Assembly: GCF_032598905.1 (NCBI RefSeq)
Contig: NZ_CP122458.1
Location: 6,659,001-6,723,000, forward strand
Origin: Streptomyces sp. 11x1
Lineage (GTDB): Bacteria; Actinomycetota; Actinomycetes; Streptomycetales; Streptomycetaceae
DNA length: 64,000 nucleotides
Direction: 5' to 3'
The notes beneath the pieces are model-generated. The model searched no databases, had not been told where the DNA came from, and was given only the letters and a program-made list of their open reading frames with translations. The position numbers and the translations under genes are program-made. Each line of letters starts with the position of its first letter. Positions within the stretch are counted from its first letter, which is position 1. Of the stretch, positions 1-8,830 are shown one piece after another.

Positions 1-1043
1 ACCACCACGTCCGCGACCCCCAGCTCGGCCAGCGCGGAGCGCACGGCGGCCGCCTGGTCACGGTGGGCCGTGCCGACGGCGATCCGGTCGGCGGTCAGCG
101 GCACGGGCTCCTCGGACCGCTCCGAGGTCGCCGCCCCACCCCGGTCGAGGAGCCGCCGTACGACCAGCGCGACGGCCCGTACCACCTCGGGGTCGGTCCG
201 TGGGGTGTGCCGGGCCGGCAGCTCCAGCAGCCCCCACCCCGACTCGGCGGCCTCGTCGATGACCCGGTCCGGGCCGGAGCCGTCCGCCGGCACCGCGAAC
301 CCGAGCCGCCGGTCCCCGTGGTCCGTGCCGCTGCGGAACGGCGTGAAGGGGTAGAACGCGTCGGAGACCAGGGGTGCCGCCGACGCCGGGAGCCGCCAGG
401 ACACCGGCAGCCGGTGCTGCGGCAGGTCGGGGTTGTGGGCCAGCAGCGTCGTCACAGCCGAGGCCGACGGGTCGTACGACAGCCCCGCCCACTGCTCGCT
501 GCCCACGATCGCGAACGGGTCCAACTGCCCCGGGTCGCCCACGAACAGCGCCCGCTCGAAGAGCCCGGCCACCGCCAGCAGCGCGTCCGACCGCATCTGG
601 TACGCCTCGTCGACGATCGCGTGCCGCCAGGGCTCGACGCCCTTGACGTGCGCCCACTTCGCGGCCGTGGAGATCACCACGTCCAGCCCGGCCAGCTCGG
701 CGGCCTTCGTCGACTTCCGTACGTTCGGCAGGGTGTCCAGCGCCTTGTCGTACGGGTCGCTGTCGCTGCTGTGCAGTCGGCCGACCGGGAGTTCCGGGTC
801 CTTCTCGGCGAGCCGGAGCACCAGGTCGTCGACCTGCGCGTTCGTCTGCGCGATGACCATCAGGGGGCGCCCGGCCGCGGCGAGTTCGAGCGCGGCGCGG
901 ACGACGAGCGTCGACTTCCCGGCACCGGGCGGCGAGTCGACGACGACCCCACGCGCGTCGCCGTGCAGCGTGTCGCGCAGGATCGCGTCGGTCGCGCGGC
1001 CGGCCGCCGCCCCGGGATCGAGCACGGCCTCGGTGGGGGTCAC
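1..1043 (-). CDS. SF1-type AAA ATPase/helicase, C-terminus outside the window
   Basis: The visible 347 codons begin with GTG, which overlaps the stop of the preceding gene as GTGA. A P-loop PPGAGKST lies near residue 40 and a Walker B-like segment IVDEAYQM near residue 160. They are followed by GDPGQLDPF and, further on, VSWRLP and GTAHRDQAAAV, the order seen in superfamily 1 helicases of the Upf1/Dna2-like type (AAA_19/AAA_12 folds). It should be an ATP-driven nucleic-acid translocase. It is the last visible member of a tightly overlapped run with a RecB-like nuclease gene and an unknown gene, so the products probably work together on DNA. The 3' end is cut by the window edge. Exact substrate and any defence or repair role are unknown. 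Confidence 0.8.
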   Translation of the reverse strand, partial: MTPTEAVLDPGAAAGRATDAILRDTLHGDARGVVVDSPPGAGKSTLVVRAALELAAAGRPLMVIAQTNAQVDDLVLRLAEKDPELPVGRLHSSDSDPYDKALDTLPNVRKSTKAAELAGLDVVISTAAKWAHVKGVEPWRHAIVDEAYQMRSDALLAVAGLFERALFVGDPGQLDPFAIVGSEQWAGLSYDPSASAVTTLLAHNPDLPQHRLPVSWRLPASAAPLVSDAFYPFTPFRSGTDHGDRRLGFAVPADGSGPDRVIDEAAESGWGLLELPARHTPRTDPEVVRAVALVVRRLLDRGGAATSERSEEPVPLTADRIAVGTAHRDQAAAVRSALAELGVADVV

Positions 1044-2662
1044 AGGATGTCCTCCTCGGTCACCGGGTCCGGCAGCGGTACGGCGTCCGGTTCACCCGGC
1101 GGCCCGCCGTGCGTCCACGGTGTCTCCTCCGGGTCCGGCAGCTTCGCCCCGCCCCGCTGGTCGTGTTCGAAGAGGGTGAAGCAGAGCCGGTCCCCCTTCT
1201 CGGGGACGGACCCCACCTCCGGCTCCTTGCCCCGGCCCATCTTGTCCATGATCCGCAGCACCAGCAGGGTCTCGCCCGCGTCGGCCGCCCCGTCGGGCCC
1301 GCCCGGCTCGTGCCCGACGAACTCCGCCGTCTGTGGCTTCCCGCCCAGCGAGCGGTACACCTTCGCCCGCTCCCCGAGATGCGGCCGGTCGCGTGTCCGT
1401 AGGGTCACCAGCGGCCGCGGGCTCGGGCGCTTGCCCTCGCTGTACGCCATCGCGACGTCCACGACCTCGCCGGCGAACGCCTCCCCGGCCAGCCGTCGCC
1501 CGGCCATCACGAGGGGGTCGTCCAGGGCCTCCTGGGCGTCGAGGCGGGCCTGTTCGCGCTCGCGCGCGGCCAGCTTGTTCGCGGCGGTGACCGCGTCGTC
1601 GACGCGCGGCTGCGGGGGCTCCCCTGCGACGATCCGGTCGCGGTGGCCGGTGAAGGACCAGCGGTCGCGGGTCCACCGGTCGGCCGCGTGGGCGCCCTCC
1701 GGCAGGGCGCGCAGCAGATCCAGGCCGTGCCAGACCGCGTCCCAGGTGGGCCGGGTGCGGCTCTCGACCAGGGCGCGGATCTCCCGCTCGGCGGCGGTCA
1801 GCGCCCCCAGCCGGTCGTCGGCCTCCAGGCCGTCCTCGGCGGCGGCCAGCGCGAGCCGCGCCCGGTCGTACCGCTCGATGGCCGGGGCCAGCAGCTTGTT
1901 GTCGAACGCCGGGTCGGTCGCGGGCCCGGCGGGCGGGCACAGCAACTGGCCCTCGGCGTCCCGCGCCAGCTCGGCCCGCCGCGCCGCAGCCTCGCCCGAC
2001 TCCCCTTCCGGCGGGTCGATCCAGGCGAGCAGCGAGGCCAGGTGCTGGTCCTCCACCCCGGACTGGCCGGTGGCCCAGTGCCGAGACAACAGATCGGTGA
2101 GCGCGAGCAGCAGCGAGGAGCCCGGCACCCGCGCCCGCTCCCCGAAGTGTGTGAGCCATCGCCCGAGCAACGGCACGCGCGGAGGCGCCGGATGGGGTGC
2201 CTCCGGGTCCTGCTCCGCGGTGCGCCTGAACCGCATGGAACGCCCGAGGAGCCGTACGAAGTCGATGCCCGTCCGGCTCGGCAGGATCAACTGCGGGGCG
2301 TCCGCGCACAGTTCGACCTCGACCTTGACGCGTTTGCCGGTCTCCGGGTCGGTCTCGTTGCGCTCGGCGGCCTCCACCGCGTCGGCGTAGCCGTCCACGT
2401 ACGGCAGGACGATGTCCGCCAGTTCGGCGAGGAACGCGAAGCGCAGGTCACGGTCGCGGGGCTGGGGCACCACCAGCAGCCGGGGCGCGTCCCGGTCGGT
2501 GCCGACGAGTGCGCCGAGCGGGGCCCCGGCCTCACCGGCGGTGGTCAGCGGCACGAGGACGAGGGGGCGGGCGGAGAGATGCCGGTGCAGAACGGTGGCG
2601 GCGGGCTGGGCGCGGCCCGAGCTGACGGCTTCGAGACGGGCGAGGGTGGCGATCAGCGACAC
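1040..2662 (-). CDS. conserved protein of unknown function, middle gene of nuclease/helicase set
   Basis: A 540-aa soluble protein with no motif I can assign. The middle (residues about 230-420) is rich in Ala, Arg and Glu and probably helical or coiled-coil. The C-terminal 110 residues look beta-rich, with segments such as AKVYRSLGGK and DRLCFTLFEH, and end in an acidic tail EEDIL. The gene overlaps the upstream nuclease gene by 10 nt and ends in a GTGA overlap with the helicase gene, so the three are almost certainly translated as a unit. By position it could supply an accessory domain that Upf1/Dna2-like helicases normally carry at their own N-terminus; that is inference. I do not recognise the family. 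Confidence 0.75.
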   Translation of the reverse strand: MSLIATLARLEAVSSGRAQPAATVLHRHLSARPLVLVPLTTAGEAGAPLGALVGTDRDAPRLLVVPQPRDRDLRFAFLAELADIVLPYVDGYADAVEAAERNETDPETGKRVKVEVELCADAPQLILPSRTGIDFVRLLGRSMRFRRTAEQDPEAPHPAPPRVPLLGRWLTHFGERARVPGSSLLLALTDLLSRHWATGQSGVEDQHLASLLAWIDPPEGESGEAAARRAELARDAEGQLLCPPAGPATDPAFDNKLLAPAIERYDRARLALAAAEDGLEADDRLGALTAAEREIRALVESRTRPTWDAVWHGLDLLRALPEGAHAADRWTRDRWSFTGHRDRIVAGEPPQPRVDDAVTAANKLAAREREQARLDAQEALDDPLVMAGRRLAGEAFAGEVVDVAMAYSEGKRPSPRPLVTLRTRDRPHLGERAKVYRSLGGKPQTAEFVGHEPGGPDGAADAGETLLVLRIMDKMGRGKEPEVGSVPEKGDRLCFTLFEHDQRGGAKLPDPEETPWTHGGPPGEPDAVPLPDPVTEEDIL

Positions 2663-3888
2663 GGAACCCCCTCGGGCGCCGAGCCGGGCAGCGCGGCGGC
2701 GGACCCGCGCGCGGCCGCGGCCCCCAGCGCCTCCGCCCGCAGCTCCGCCGCTCTGCGCAGCGCGGCCACGGCCGGGTCGTCCGGGTCGCCGGCGAGGCCG
2801 TGGGCCGCCGCCAGGACGTCGTCGACGGTGGTGAGACCGCCCAGCTCCGCGCGCGCGGCCCGGCCCAGGGACGTCACCGCACCCTCGGAACGGGAACGGG
2901 TCCGGCAGTGGAAGGCCAGCTCACAGGCGGCGAGGCACTCGGGCGCGTAGGTCGCGGACAGTGCCTCGACGGCCGTGGTCAGCTGCTCCCGGGGCAGGTC
3001 GGGGGCGAAACAGGTGCCCTCGGGGAGGTCGTCCGCGATCTCCTCGATCCGGGTCAGCCGGGTCAACTGGCGGCGGGTGACCGCGCGTTGCTTGCGGATG
3101 TCCACCGCCGCGGCCGTGGGGAGGTTGGTGAAGTCCTTGGGACAGACCAGCAGGACCCGGTGGCGCACCTCGGGCGCGGGGGCGTCGCCGCGCGCCTCGC
3201 CGCCGAGCCGGGCGGCGACCTCCTCCAGCGCCAGCACGTACACCGCGGACTGACGGGCGGCGGCGCCCACCTTCGCCGGGTCCGCCGAACCGTCCAGCAT
3301 CGGGAAGGACTTGATCTCGACGACCGACCAGGTGCCGTCCGGGTGGACCACCACCGCGTCCGGTTCCAGGAACGCGGGGGAGCCCGCGACGTCGAGCGCG
3401 AGCATGGGGTGGTCCAGCAGCGTCCAGCCGCCGGCGTCCGTGGCGTCGCGCAACGCCAGTGCCGTACGGGCGGCGCGGCCCTCGGGGCCGACGGCGGCGA
3501 GGTCGGGGACCGAGGCCGAGACCGGCGGCTCGGCACCGGGGTCCAGCCTCTCGTGCACCAGCCGCAGCAGTTCGGCGCCGCCGTCGGCCTTGACCCGGGC
3601 CTCGAAGGCGTTGCCCCGCATGAAGGCGAACTGGGACTGGCCGAAGGCGGAGGGCGAGCCGAGCGCGTCCGCCAGCACCGCTTTGTTCACCCCCGCGCCG
3701 TCCAGCAGCGCGCGGCGCTCACAGCCCGGGTTGGCCGCGAGCGCGGCGAGGGCGCGCGCGTCCAGCGACTTCGGGGGGACCTCGGGTCCGCGCAGCTCAG
3801 CGAGCCGCTGCCGGAGCGCCGTCCTCTGTCTGCGAGGGGGCGGCACCCGGCTCGGGGTCGGTGATCCGCTGCCGTGGAATTCGCTCAC
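2653..3888 (-). CDS. RecB-family (PD-(D/E)XK) nuclease-like protein with a cysteine cluster
   Basis: The sequence shows a RecB-like core in order: RGNAFEARV (motif I Glu), LEPDAVVVHPDG (motif II Asp), SVVEIKSFP (the E-x-K) and RQSAVYVLAL (Q-x3-Y). After the core comes PECLAACELAFHC, a C-x3-C-x5-C arrangement; with an upstream Cys (NPGCERR) this resembles the iron-sulfur clasp of AddB/Cas4-type nucleases, although those usually have C-x2-C. The start is uncertain: GTG at 3888 is chosen, while GTG at 3909 or TTG at 3918 would also be in frame and GTG at 3846 is the latest option. None has a clear ribosome site. The N-terminal part lies inside the 3' end of the PAP2 gene in another frame. It is followed by the 540-aa and helicase genes. 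Confidence 0.75.
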   Translation of the reverse strand: MSEFHGSGSPTPSRVPPPRRQRTALRQRLAELRGPEVPPKSLDARALAALAANPGCERRALLDGAGVNKAVLADALGSPSAFGQSQFAFMRGNAFEARVKADGGAELLRLVHERLDPGAEPPVSASVPDLAAVGPEGRAARTALALRDATDAGGWTLLDHPMLALDVAGSPAFLEPDAVVVHPDGTWSVVEIKSFPMLDGSADPAKVGAAARQSAVYVLALEEVAARLGGEARGDAPAPEVRHRVLLVCPKDFTNLPTAAAVDIRKQRAVTRRQLTRLTRIEEIADDLPEGTCFAPDLPREQLTTAVEALSATYAPECLAACELAFHCRTRSRSEGAVTSLGRAARAELGGLTTVDDVLAAAHGLAGDPDDPAVAALRRAAELRAEALGAAAARGSAAALPGSAPEGVPCR

Positions 3889-4828
3889 CCGGGGAAGTCT
3901 GGCACTCACCACTGACAATCGGGGAAACCGAGGCCCGTGAGACGGCGGTGGCCTTAACCGCGGGCTCCGCCACGGGCCGTGGGCCGCCGCCGTCGAACCG
4001 GCTCGCGGCCGCGGCGGAGAGGCCGAGCGAGTCCCGCCACTGGTCCGCGAGCCGAAGCACCAGCGGGGTCACCAGCAGGCCCGCCCCCATCACGGCGGCT
4101 CCCGCCACCGCGTCGAGGAAGTAGTGGTTCGCGGTGCCCATCACGACGATCGTGGTGATCAGCGGATACGCGACAGCCGCGGTCCGCACGAGCCGGGAGT
4201 TTCCCGCGAAGCGCCACAGGATCACCCCGCACCACAGGGCCCAGCCGACGTGCAGGCTCGGCATGGCCGCGTACTGGTTCGTCATACCGCCCAGGCCCCG
4301 GGGCGCGCTGGCCTCGCCGCCCCACCAGCCCCACGAGCTGTAGTACGCCATGGTGTCGACGAAGCCGTGGGCCGGGTTCAGCAGCCGGGGCGGGCAGGTG
4401 GGCAGCAGGGTGAAGCCGATGAGACCGATGAAGGTGGAGGTCAGCAGCCAGGTGCGGGCCGCGCGGTAGCGCACGGCGTGGGACCGGAAGAGCCACACCA
4501 GGAGCGCGGGGGTGACCAGGTAGTGCAGCGAGGCGTACCAGAAGTCGGCGGGTATCCCGATCCAGGGCTCGCGGGTGAACAGCCGGTTCAGCGGATGCTC
4601 GGCGTTGAGCCGGAACGTCTTCTCGATCCGCAGGATCGCCAGACCGTGGTCGACGGCGTGGGAGGTGTCGCCGCGGGCGAGCAGCCGGCCGGCCGAGTAC
4701 GCCCCGTACACCAGCAGGATCAGCGGTAGCTCGGTCCACCAGCGGAGCCGCGTGCCCGGCGTCGCCTCGGTAACCGGTGCACCGGTCCTTCTGGTAACCG
4801 GTGCCTCGGTCGCCTCGGTCTGCGGCAT
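3797..4828 (-). CDS. PAP2-like integral membrane protein (inositol phosphotransferase/phosphatase fold)
   Basis: A 343-aa membrane protein with several hydrophobic spans from residue about 25 to 260. It carries the PAP2 signature pair: [11 protein letters not shown] near residue 190 and [11 protein letters not shown] near residue 235. The family includes membrane phospholipid phosphatases and, in actinobacteria, Aur1/Ipt1-like enzymes that transfer phosphoinositol-type head groups; the substrate cannot be read from sequence. The start ATG has a strong upstream GGGGGAGG. The last 80 residues are a hydrophilic, low-complexity tail whose final codons overlap the nuclease gene. The N-terminus contains a short in-frame duplication around ATEAPVTRR and GAPVTEAT. 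Confidence 0.85.
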   Translation of the reverse strand: MPQTEATEAPVTRRTGAPVTEATPGTRLRWWTELPLILLVYGAYSAGRLLARGDTSHAVDHGLAILRIEKTFRLNAEHPLNRLFTREPWIGIPADFWYASLHYLVTPALLVWLFRSHAVRYRAARTWLLTSTFIGLIGFTLLPTCPPRLLNPAHGFVDTMAYYSSWGWWGGEASAPRGLGGMTNQYAAMPSLHVGWALWCGVILWRFAGNSRLVRTAAVAYPLITTIVVMGTANHYFLDAVAGAAVMGAGLLVTPLVLRLADQWRDSLGLSAAAASRFDGGGPRPVAEPAVKATAVSRASVSPIVSGECQTSPGERIPRQRITDPEPGAAPSQTEDGAPAAAR

Positions 4829-5024
4829 CCGAACGTCCTCCCCCGTCTGTGCGCGTCGACGCGTCGATGTTCATCTGTGTGTGGTGCTGGTGTGGCCCTT
4901 GAGCAAGACGATGTCCAAGACGCTGGGATCGCCTGTCAGGTTGCCCCACGACAGCGTGAGCGATGATGGAAGCATCCGCCTCCCATTTCTCCCTTCTCGC
5001 AGAAGGTCCCCGGAAAGGTCGCTC

Positions 5025-5621
5025 ATGGCACCGCGCATCCTGCTGGCCCGGCACGGACAGACGGAATGGTCCCTGCTCGGCAAGCACACCGGCAGGACGG
5101 ACATCCCGCTCCTCGAAGAGGGCCGGCGCGGCGCCAAGCTCCTCGGGGAGCGTCTGCACCGAGCGCCCCTGGACGGGTTGCCCGGTGTCGACGTCCGTAC
5201 GAGTCCCCTCTCGCGCGCGCGTGAGACCTGCGAACTGGCCGGCTTCGGCGACCGCGCCGCCGAGTGGGACACGCTCATGGAGGTGGACTACGGGGCGTAC
5301 GAGGGGCTCACCCCCGCCGAGATCCAGGCTTTCCGGCCGGGCTGGCTGATGTGGCGCGACGGCGTCCCCGAGGGGGAGACACTTCGGCAGCTCTCCGCGC
5401 GCGCGGACGAGGTGGTCGCGTGGGCGCGGTCCGCCGAGCGTGACGTGCTCGTCTTCGCCCACGGCCATGTGCTGCGCTCCATAGCCGCCCGCTGGCTGGG
5501 CCTGGACCTCGACTTCGCCGCCCGCGTCCGCCTCAACCCGACATCCCTGTCGGTCCTCGGCTGGGCCTACGGCGACCCCGCGATCGAGTCCTGGAACGAC
5601 ACGGGGCACCTGGCGGGCTGA
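5025..5621 (+). CDS. histidine phosphatase family protein (phosphoglycerate mutase-like)
   Basis: A 198-aa member of branch 1 of the histidine phosphatase superfamily. The phosphohistidine motif LARHGQTEW is at residues 7-15 (His10), SPLSRARET supplies the second Arg, and VFAHGHVLR near residue 148 supplies the second catalytic His. Length fits small broad-specificity phosphatases. ATG at 5025 is preferred over upstream in-frame codons because the match to the family begins there and GGAAAGG lies at a suitable distance. It is divergent from the PAP2 gene and convergent with the next gene, so it is probably monocistronic. The true substrate (sugar phosphate, phosphoglycerate or other) is not determined. 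Confidence 0.9.
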   Translation: MAPRILLARHGQTEWSLLGKHTGRTDIPLLEEGRRGAKLLGERLHRAPLDGLPGVDVRTSPLSRARETCELAGFGDRAAEWDTLMEVDYGAYEGLTPAEIQAFRPGWLMWRDGVPEGETLRQLSARADEVVAWARSAERDVLVFAHGHVLRSIAARWLGLDLDFAARVRLNPTSLSVLGWAYGDPAIESWNDTGHLAG

Positions 5622-5651
5622 TCATCGGTAGCCCTGGGAGTCCTCCCCGCC

Positions 5652-7163
5652 CTAGGCCGTGCGCGCGACCCCCGCGTGGCGTTCCAGGAACGCCGACACC
5701 CCCGATGCCCGCCGGTGCGGCAGCAGCACCCGTGCCGTGCCGGCCAGCATCTGCTGGACGCGGGAGGACTGGACCTCGTCGAGGAGGTCCAGGACCCGCA
5801 TACCGGCGGCCGCGGCCTCGTCGGGACGCCCCCCGCGCGCGAGGTCGTCCGCGAGCTCGGCGGTGTAGAGCGCGATGTTCCGTGTGAAGTGCGGGTTCTG
5901 CAGACCGGCCGCCCGGCGCGCGTGCCGGGCCGCCCGGGGCCAGTCGCCCAGCGTGGACCAGCACTGCGCCTCCAGGCCCTCCAGCTCTGCCTCCCCGTAG
6001 AAGCTCATCCACTCCGGGTCGGCCTCGGCGGTCCCTCGCCCGAACAGGGCGTGCGCCCGGGCCAGCGCCTGCTCGCACCCGGTGCGGTCGGCGAGCCCCG
6101 CCCAGCCGCCCGCCTCCCGCAGCGCCAGCAGGGACATCAGCCGCGGAGACCCCAGCGGCCGGGCCACCCGCTGCGCGGCCTGCGCCGCCCGCACCGCCTC
6201 ACGCGGGCGGCCCGCGTCCCGCGCCAGGAACGCCGTGTTGCAGAACGCGTGCGCCTCGAGACCCGGGTCCCCGGACATCCGGGCCGTGGCGAGTGCCTCC
6301 GCGTAGTGCGAGCGGGCGTCGTCGAACCGCCCCGAGTCATGCGCCAGCCAGCCCACGGAGATGGCGAGTTCGCCCGCCCCCGTGTAGAGCCGGTCGGCGG
6401 TGGTCTGCCGGGTGGTGCCCGCGTCGAGCAGCGCGTACGCGGCCCGCAGCGGCGCCGAGGCCCTGCGGTACAGCCCGTCCGCCCCGTGCCGGTCGTCGAG
6501 CAGCCGGATCTTGCGCACGGCCGCTTCGAGGGCCCCCGCCTCCCCCGTGCCCGCCCGGTGCACGGGCCGGGTCGCGGCCGAGGCCGCGCCGCCGAGGGTG
6601 AAGGGGCCGAAGGAGGCGGCCGCCACCGCGGCGGTACCTCCGGTCATGAACGCGCGACGCTGCACGTCGCTCTCCTCGTCGTTCTGGTACGCCTGCTGCG
6701 TGCCCCGCCGGCCGCGCACGTAGCCCGTGTCGCCCCGCGGGTCCTGCATGTCGTACATCTCTTGCGTGTCATACGGCTCGTACGCACCTTCCGTCTCACC
6801 CCCCGTTCCGTATGAGGAGTGCGAGCGGCTCTTGTTGCGAGGGGAGGGCGCCTCGTCGGTGGGGCGCGCCCCCCGACCGCGTACCTCCGCGCGGGGCGCG
6901 AAACCCAGGTCGGTCAGCGTTCGGCCGGGAAACATATGCAGGAACACCCGTTCGTACGCGTAGTTGGGGCAGCGGATCTCGCCCGCCTCGACCCGTCCGA
7001 CGTACCGAGCGTCACAGCTCACCCGCTCGCCGATCTCACGCGCGGCCCGTCGTACCGCAGCGGCGAACTCGCCCGGCGAACGCTGCCCGCGCAGCTGCCT
7101 GAAGACGAGATTCGGTCGTTGCGGACGGGGGGACTGGGACGAGGTCACCGATGACGACGTCAT
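5652..7163 (-). CDS. large HTH-type regulator with TPR-like C-terminal half
   Basis: A 503-aa protein of a type common in Streptomyces. Residues about 15-75 form an XRE-like DNA-binding region (FRQLRGQRSPGEFAAAVRRAA, then SCDARYVGRVEAGEI). Next is a polar linker rich in Tyr, Asp and Gly, then RRAFMTGGTAAVAAASFGPF, which resembles a twin-arginine or membrane segment. The C-terminal half is an Ala/Arg-rich helical repeat region typical of TPR-like sensor domains. ATG at 7163 is chosen because GAGAGG precedes it and the conserved N-terminus starts there. It is divergent from a small TTA-containing gene. The ligand and targets are unknown. Confidence 0.8.
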   Translation of the reverse strand: MTSSSVTSSQSPRPQRPNLVFRQLRGQRSPGEFAAAVRRAAREIGERVSCDARYVGRVEAGEIRCPNYAYERVFLHMFPGRTLTDLGFAPRAEVRGRGARPTDEAPSPRNKSRSHSSYGTGGETEGAYEPYDTQEMYDMQDPRGDTGYVRGRRGTQQAYQNDEESDVQRRAFMTGGTAAVAAASFGPFTLGGAASAATRPVHRAGTGEAGALEAAVRKIRLLDDRHGADGLYRRASAPLRAAYALLDAGTTRQTTADRLYTGAGELAISVGWLAHDSGRFDDARSHYAEALATARMSGDPGLEAHAFCNTAFLARDAGRPREAVRAAQAAQRVARPLGSPRLMSLLALREAGGWAGLADRTGCEQALARAHALFGRGTAEADPEWMSFYGEAELEGLEAQCWSTLGDWPRAARHARRAAGLQNPHFTRNIALYTAELADDLARGGRPDEAAAAGMRVLDLLDEVQSSRVQQMLAGTARVLLPHRRASGVSAFLERHAGVARTA

Positions 7164-7292
7164 GGCCGGGCCCTCTCTCGCGAACCGTCGAACCGTGCCG
7201 GATTCAGTAGGACTTATGTGCCTGGTGCACGGTTGGTTCCGCTGTGTCCGGCGGGGCAAGAACGTACCCGCCTCATCGGGGCCCCCACGCGA

Positions 7293-7308
7293 GGTTTGGC
7301 TACAAACC
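7293..7308. promoter_or_regulatory. short inverted repeat between divergent genes
   Basis: A perfect 6-bp inverted repeat, GGTTTG-GCTA-CAAACC, lies in the 258-bp space between the large regulator (minus) and the small TTA gene (plus). Its size and location suit an operator for the regulator gene or its neighbour. No binding is known. Confidence 0.3.
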
Positions 7309-7421
7309 GGATATCTCATCCTGGATCTGCCATGAACTGCCATCCTTTGCGGCGCAGTTTCGCCGTAGCCGTTGACAGGGCGGCGCGTTGGGCAGGGCGC
7401 TGGTAGGCGTGGGAGGCCCGG

Positions 7422-7796
7422 ATGAAGAACCTCGAACCTCGTTCCGATTGCGACCTGGTGACCGTGCCCGCGCGGCAGGGACTGGAGGCGGTCGACATCC
7501 TCCGCCGCGGCGCCCTCGACGCGGTGGGGCCTGTCATGACGGTCGGGCCCGTGCTCCACGACGACACGTGCGACACCCTCGGGTTCCTGGTGCCGCCCGG
7601 TACGGCGGACGCGTGGGACGTGCCGGGGAGCACGTGCACGCAGAGCGACGGGCGGGGGGCCGTGCTGGCTCCTCCGGAGGGAGCGGGGTGGTTGTTACCG
7701 CCGGGTGAGGTGGACCTCGCGACGGATCCGGCGGTGCTGCGCGCCGCGCTGGGTGAGGCGGCGCGGTTGATCGAGGCCGCGGACAACCGTCGGTGA
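7422..7796 (+). CDS. small conserved protein with a TTA codon (bldA-dependent)
   Basis: A 124-aa soluble protein that I do not recognise; it looks like a Streptomyces-specific hypothetical. GGGAGG precedes the ATG at a good distance. The sequence contains two Cys residues, a Pro/Gly-rich centre (VPPGTADAWDVPG; APPEGAGWLLPPGEV) and a helical C-terminus (RAALGEAARLIEAADNRR). Codon 92 (7695-7697, in GWLLPP) is TTA. In Streptomyces this rare codon is read only by the bldA tRNA, which tends to confine translation to late growth. It is divergent from the regulator gene, which makes that protein a candidate controller. Confidence 0.75.
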   Translation: MKNLEPRSDCDLVTVPARQGLEAVDILRRGALDAVGPVMTVGPVLHDDTCDTLGFLVPPGTADAWDVPGSTCTQSDGRGAVLAPPEGAGWLLPPGEVDLATDPAVLRAALGEAARLIEAADNRR

Positions 7797-7860
7797 GGTG
7801 GTGCCCGGTCGCCGTAGGGGTTCTGTGCGTCGGCGGCCGCGGGTTCGTCGTGGCTTGTCG

Positions 7861-7879
7861 CGCAGTTCCCCGCGCCCCT
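7861..7879. repeat. dispersed Streptomyces repeat motif, single arm
   Basis: The 19-nt string CGCAGTTCCCCGCGCCCCT sits just after the small TTA gene. The same string and its complement recur at 37.6-37.7 kb and 44.0-44.1 kb as arms of long inverted repeats. Here only one arm is present, followed by a short GC hairpin. Confidence 0.7.
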
Positions 7880-7937
7880 GTCGGGGCGCTCCTGGGGCCC
7901 GGCGCGCACAGGTCCGCCCACGCCCGATAATGGACTG

Positions 7938-8810
7938 GTGGGCAGGTCGAAGAAGGGGCGCGGGCGGCGGGGGCAGGATGCCGACGCCGTGGTCGAGAAG
8001 GTCGACGGGGGGCTCGCCGAGCTGCTTCCCGATCGGGAGCGGGCCCGGGCCTGGACGTTGCTGGTGGACGGGGCGCCGCAGTCGCACGTCGATCTCGACG
8101 ATCCCGCGTATCTGTCCTTCGAGTACCAGCGGCGGCTCGGGCATGTGATCGACCTGATCGCCCCGGCCGGACGGCCTGTGCACGCCGTGCACCTCGGCGG
8201 AGGCGCCTTCACCCTCGCCCGGTACGTCGCCGCCACCCGGCCTCGCTCCACCCAGCAGGTCGTCGAGCGCGACGCGGCTCTCGTCCGACTCGTCCGGCGG
8301 GAGCTGCCGTTGGATCCCAACGCACGGGTCCGGGTGCGGTCGACGGACGCGCGCGAAGGGCTCGCGAAGGTGCCCGACGGGTGGGCGGACCTGGTGATCG
8401 CGGACGTGTTCAGCGCGGCGCGCACCCCGGCGCACCTGACGACGACGGAGTTCCTCACGGACGTACGGCGGGTGGTGAAGCCCGGCGGCTACTACGCGGC
8501 CAACCTCGCCGACGGCCCACCGCTGGCCCATCTGCGTGCGCAGATCGCCACCGCGGCCGTTGTCTTCCCCGAACTGGCGCTGGTCGCCGACCCGACCGTG
8601 CTGCGGGGCAAACGATTCGGCAACGCGGTCCTCGTCGCCTCCGACCAACCGCTCCCGGTCGCCGAACTGACCCGCCGCGCCGCCTCCGACCCGCACCCCG
8701 GCCGCGTCGAACACGGCCGCGCGCTCACCGATTTCACGGGCGGGGCGGTGCCGGTGACGGACGCGGCGGCGACCGCCTCACCGGCGCCGCCGTCGTCGGT
8801 GTTCCGCTGA
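7938..8810 (+). CDS. spermidine synthase-like methyltransferase-fold protein
   Basis: A 290-aa protein with a Rossmann methyltransferase/SpeE-like core. HLGGGAFTLARY near residue 80 is the glycine-rich nucleotide loop, QQVVERDAALV matches the acidic end of strand 2, DLVIADVFSAA matches the DxFx region, and VVKPGGYYAANLAD the next strand. Such spermidine synthase-like proteins are frequent in actinobacteria and many lack demonstrated polyamine aminopropyltransferase activity. The N-terminus is basic and lacks the usual beta domain, so catalytic function is uncertain. GTG at 7938 is the chosen start. It converges on the membrane-anchored protein gene downstream with a 20-nt gap. Confidence 0.85.
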   Translation: MGRSKKGRGRRGQDADAVVEKVDGGLAELLPDRERARAWTLLVDGAPQSHVDLDDPAYLSFEYQRRLGHVIDLIAPAGRPVHAVHLGGGAFTLARYVAATRPRSTQQVVERDAALVRLVRRELPLDPNARVRVRSTDAREGLAKVPDGWADLVIADVFSAARTPAHLTTTEFLTDVRRVVKPGGYYAANLADGPPLAHLRAQIATAAVVFPELALVADPTVLRGKRFGNAVLVASDQPLPVAELTRRAASDPHPGRVEHGRALTDFTGGAVPVTDAAATASPAPPSSVFR

Positions 8811-8830
8811 GCCACCGCCCCGACGGGCTC

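Noticed and set aside
63..2390. 775-aa plus-strand frame opposite the helicase and unknown genes
   Set aside because: Antisense shadow created by high G+C; low complexity, no motif, while the minus strand has coherent motifs.
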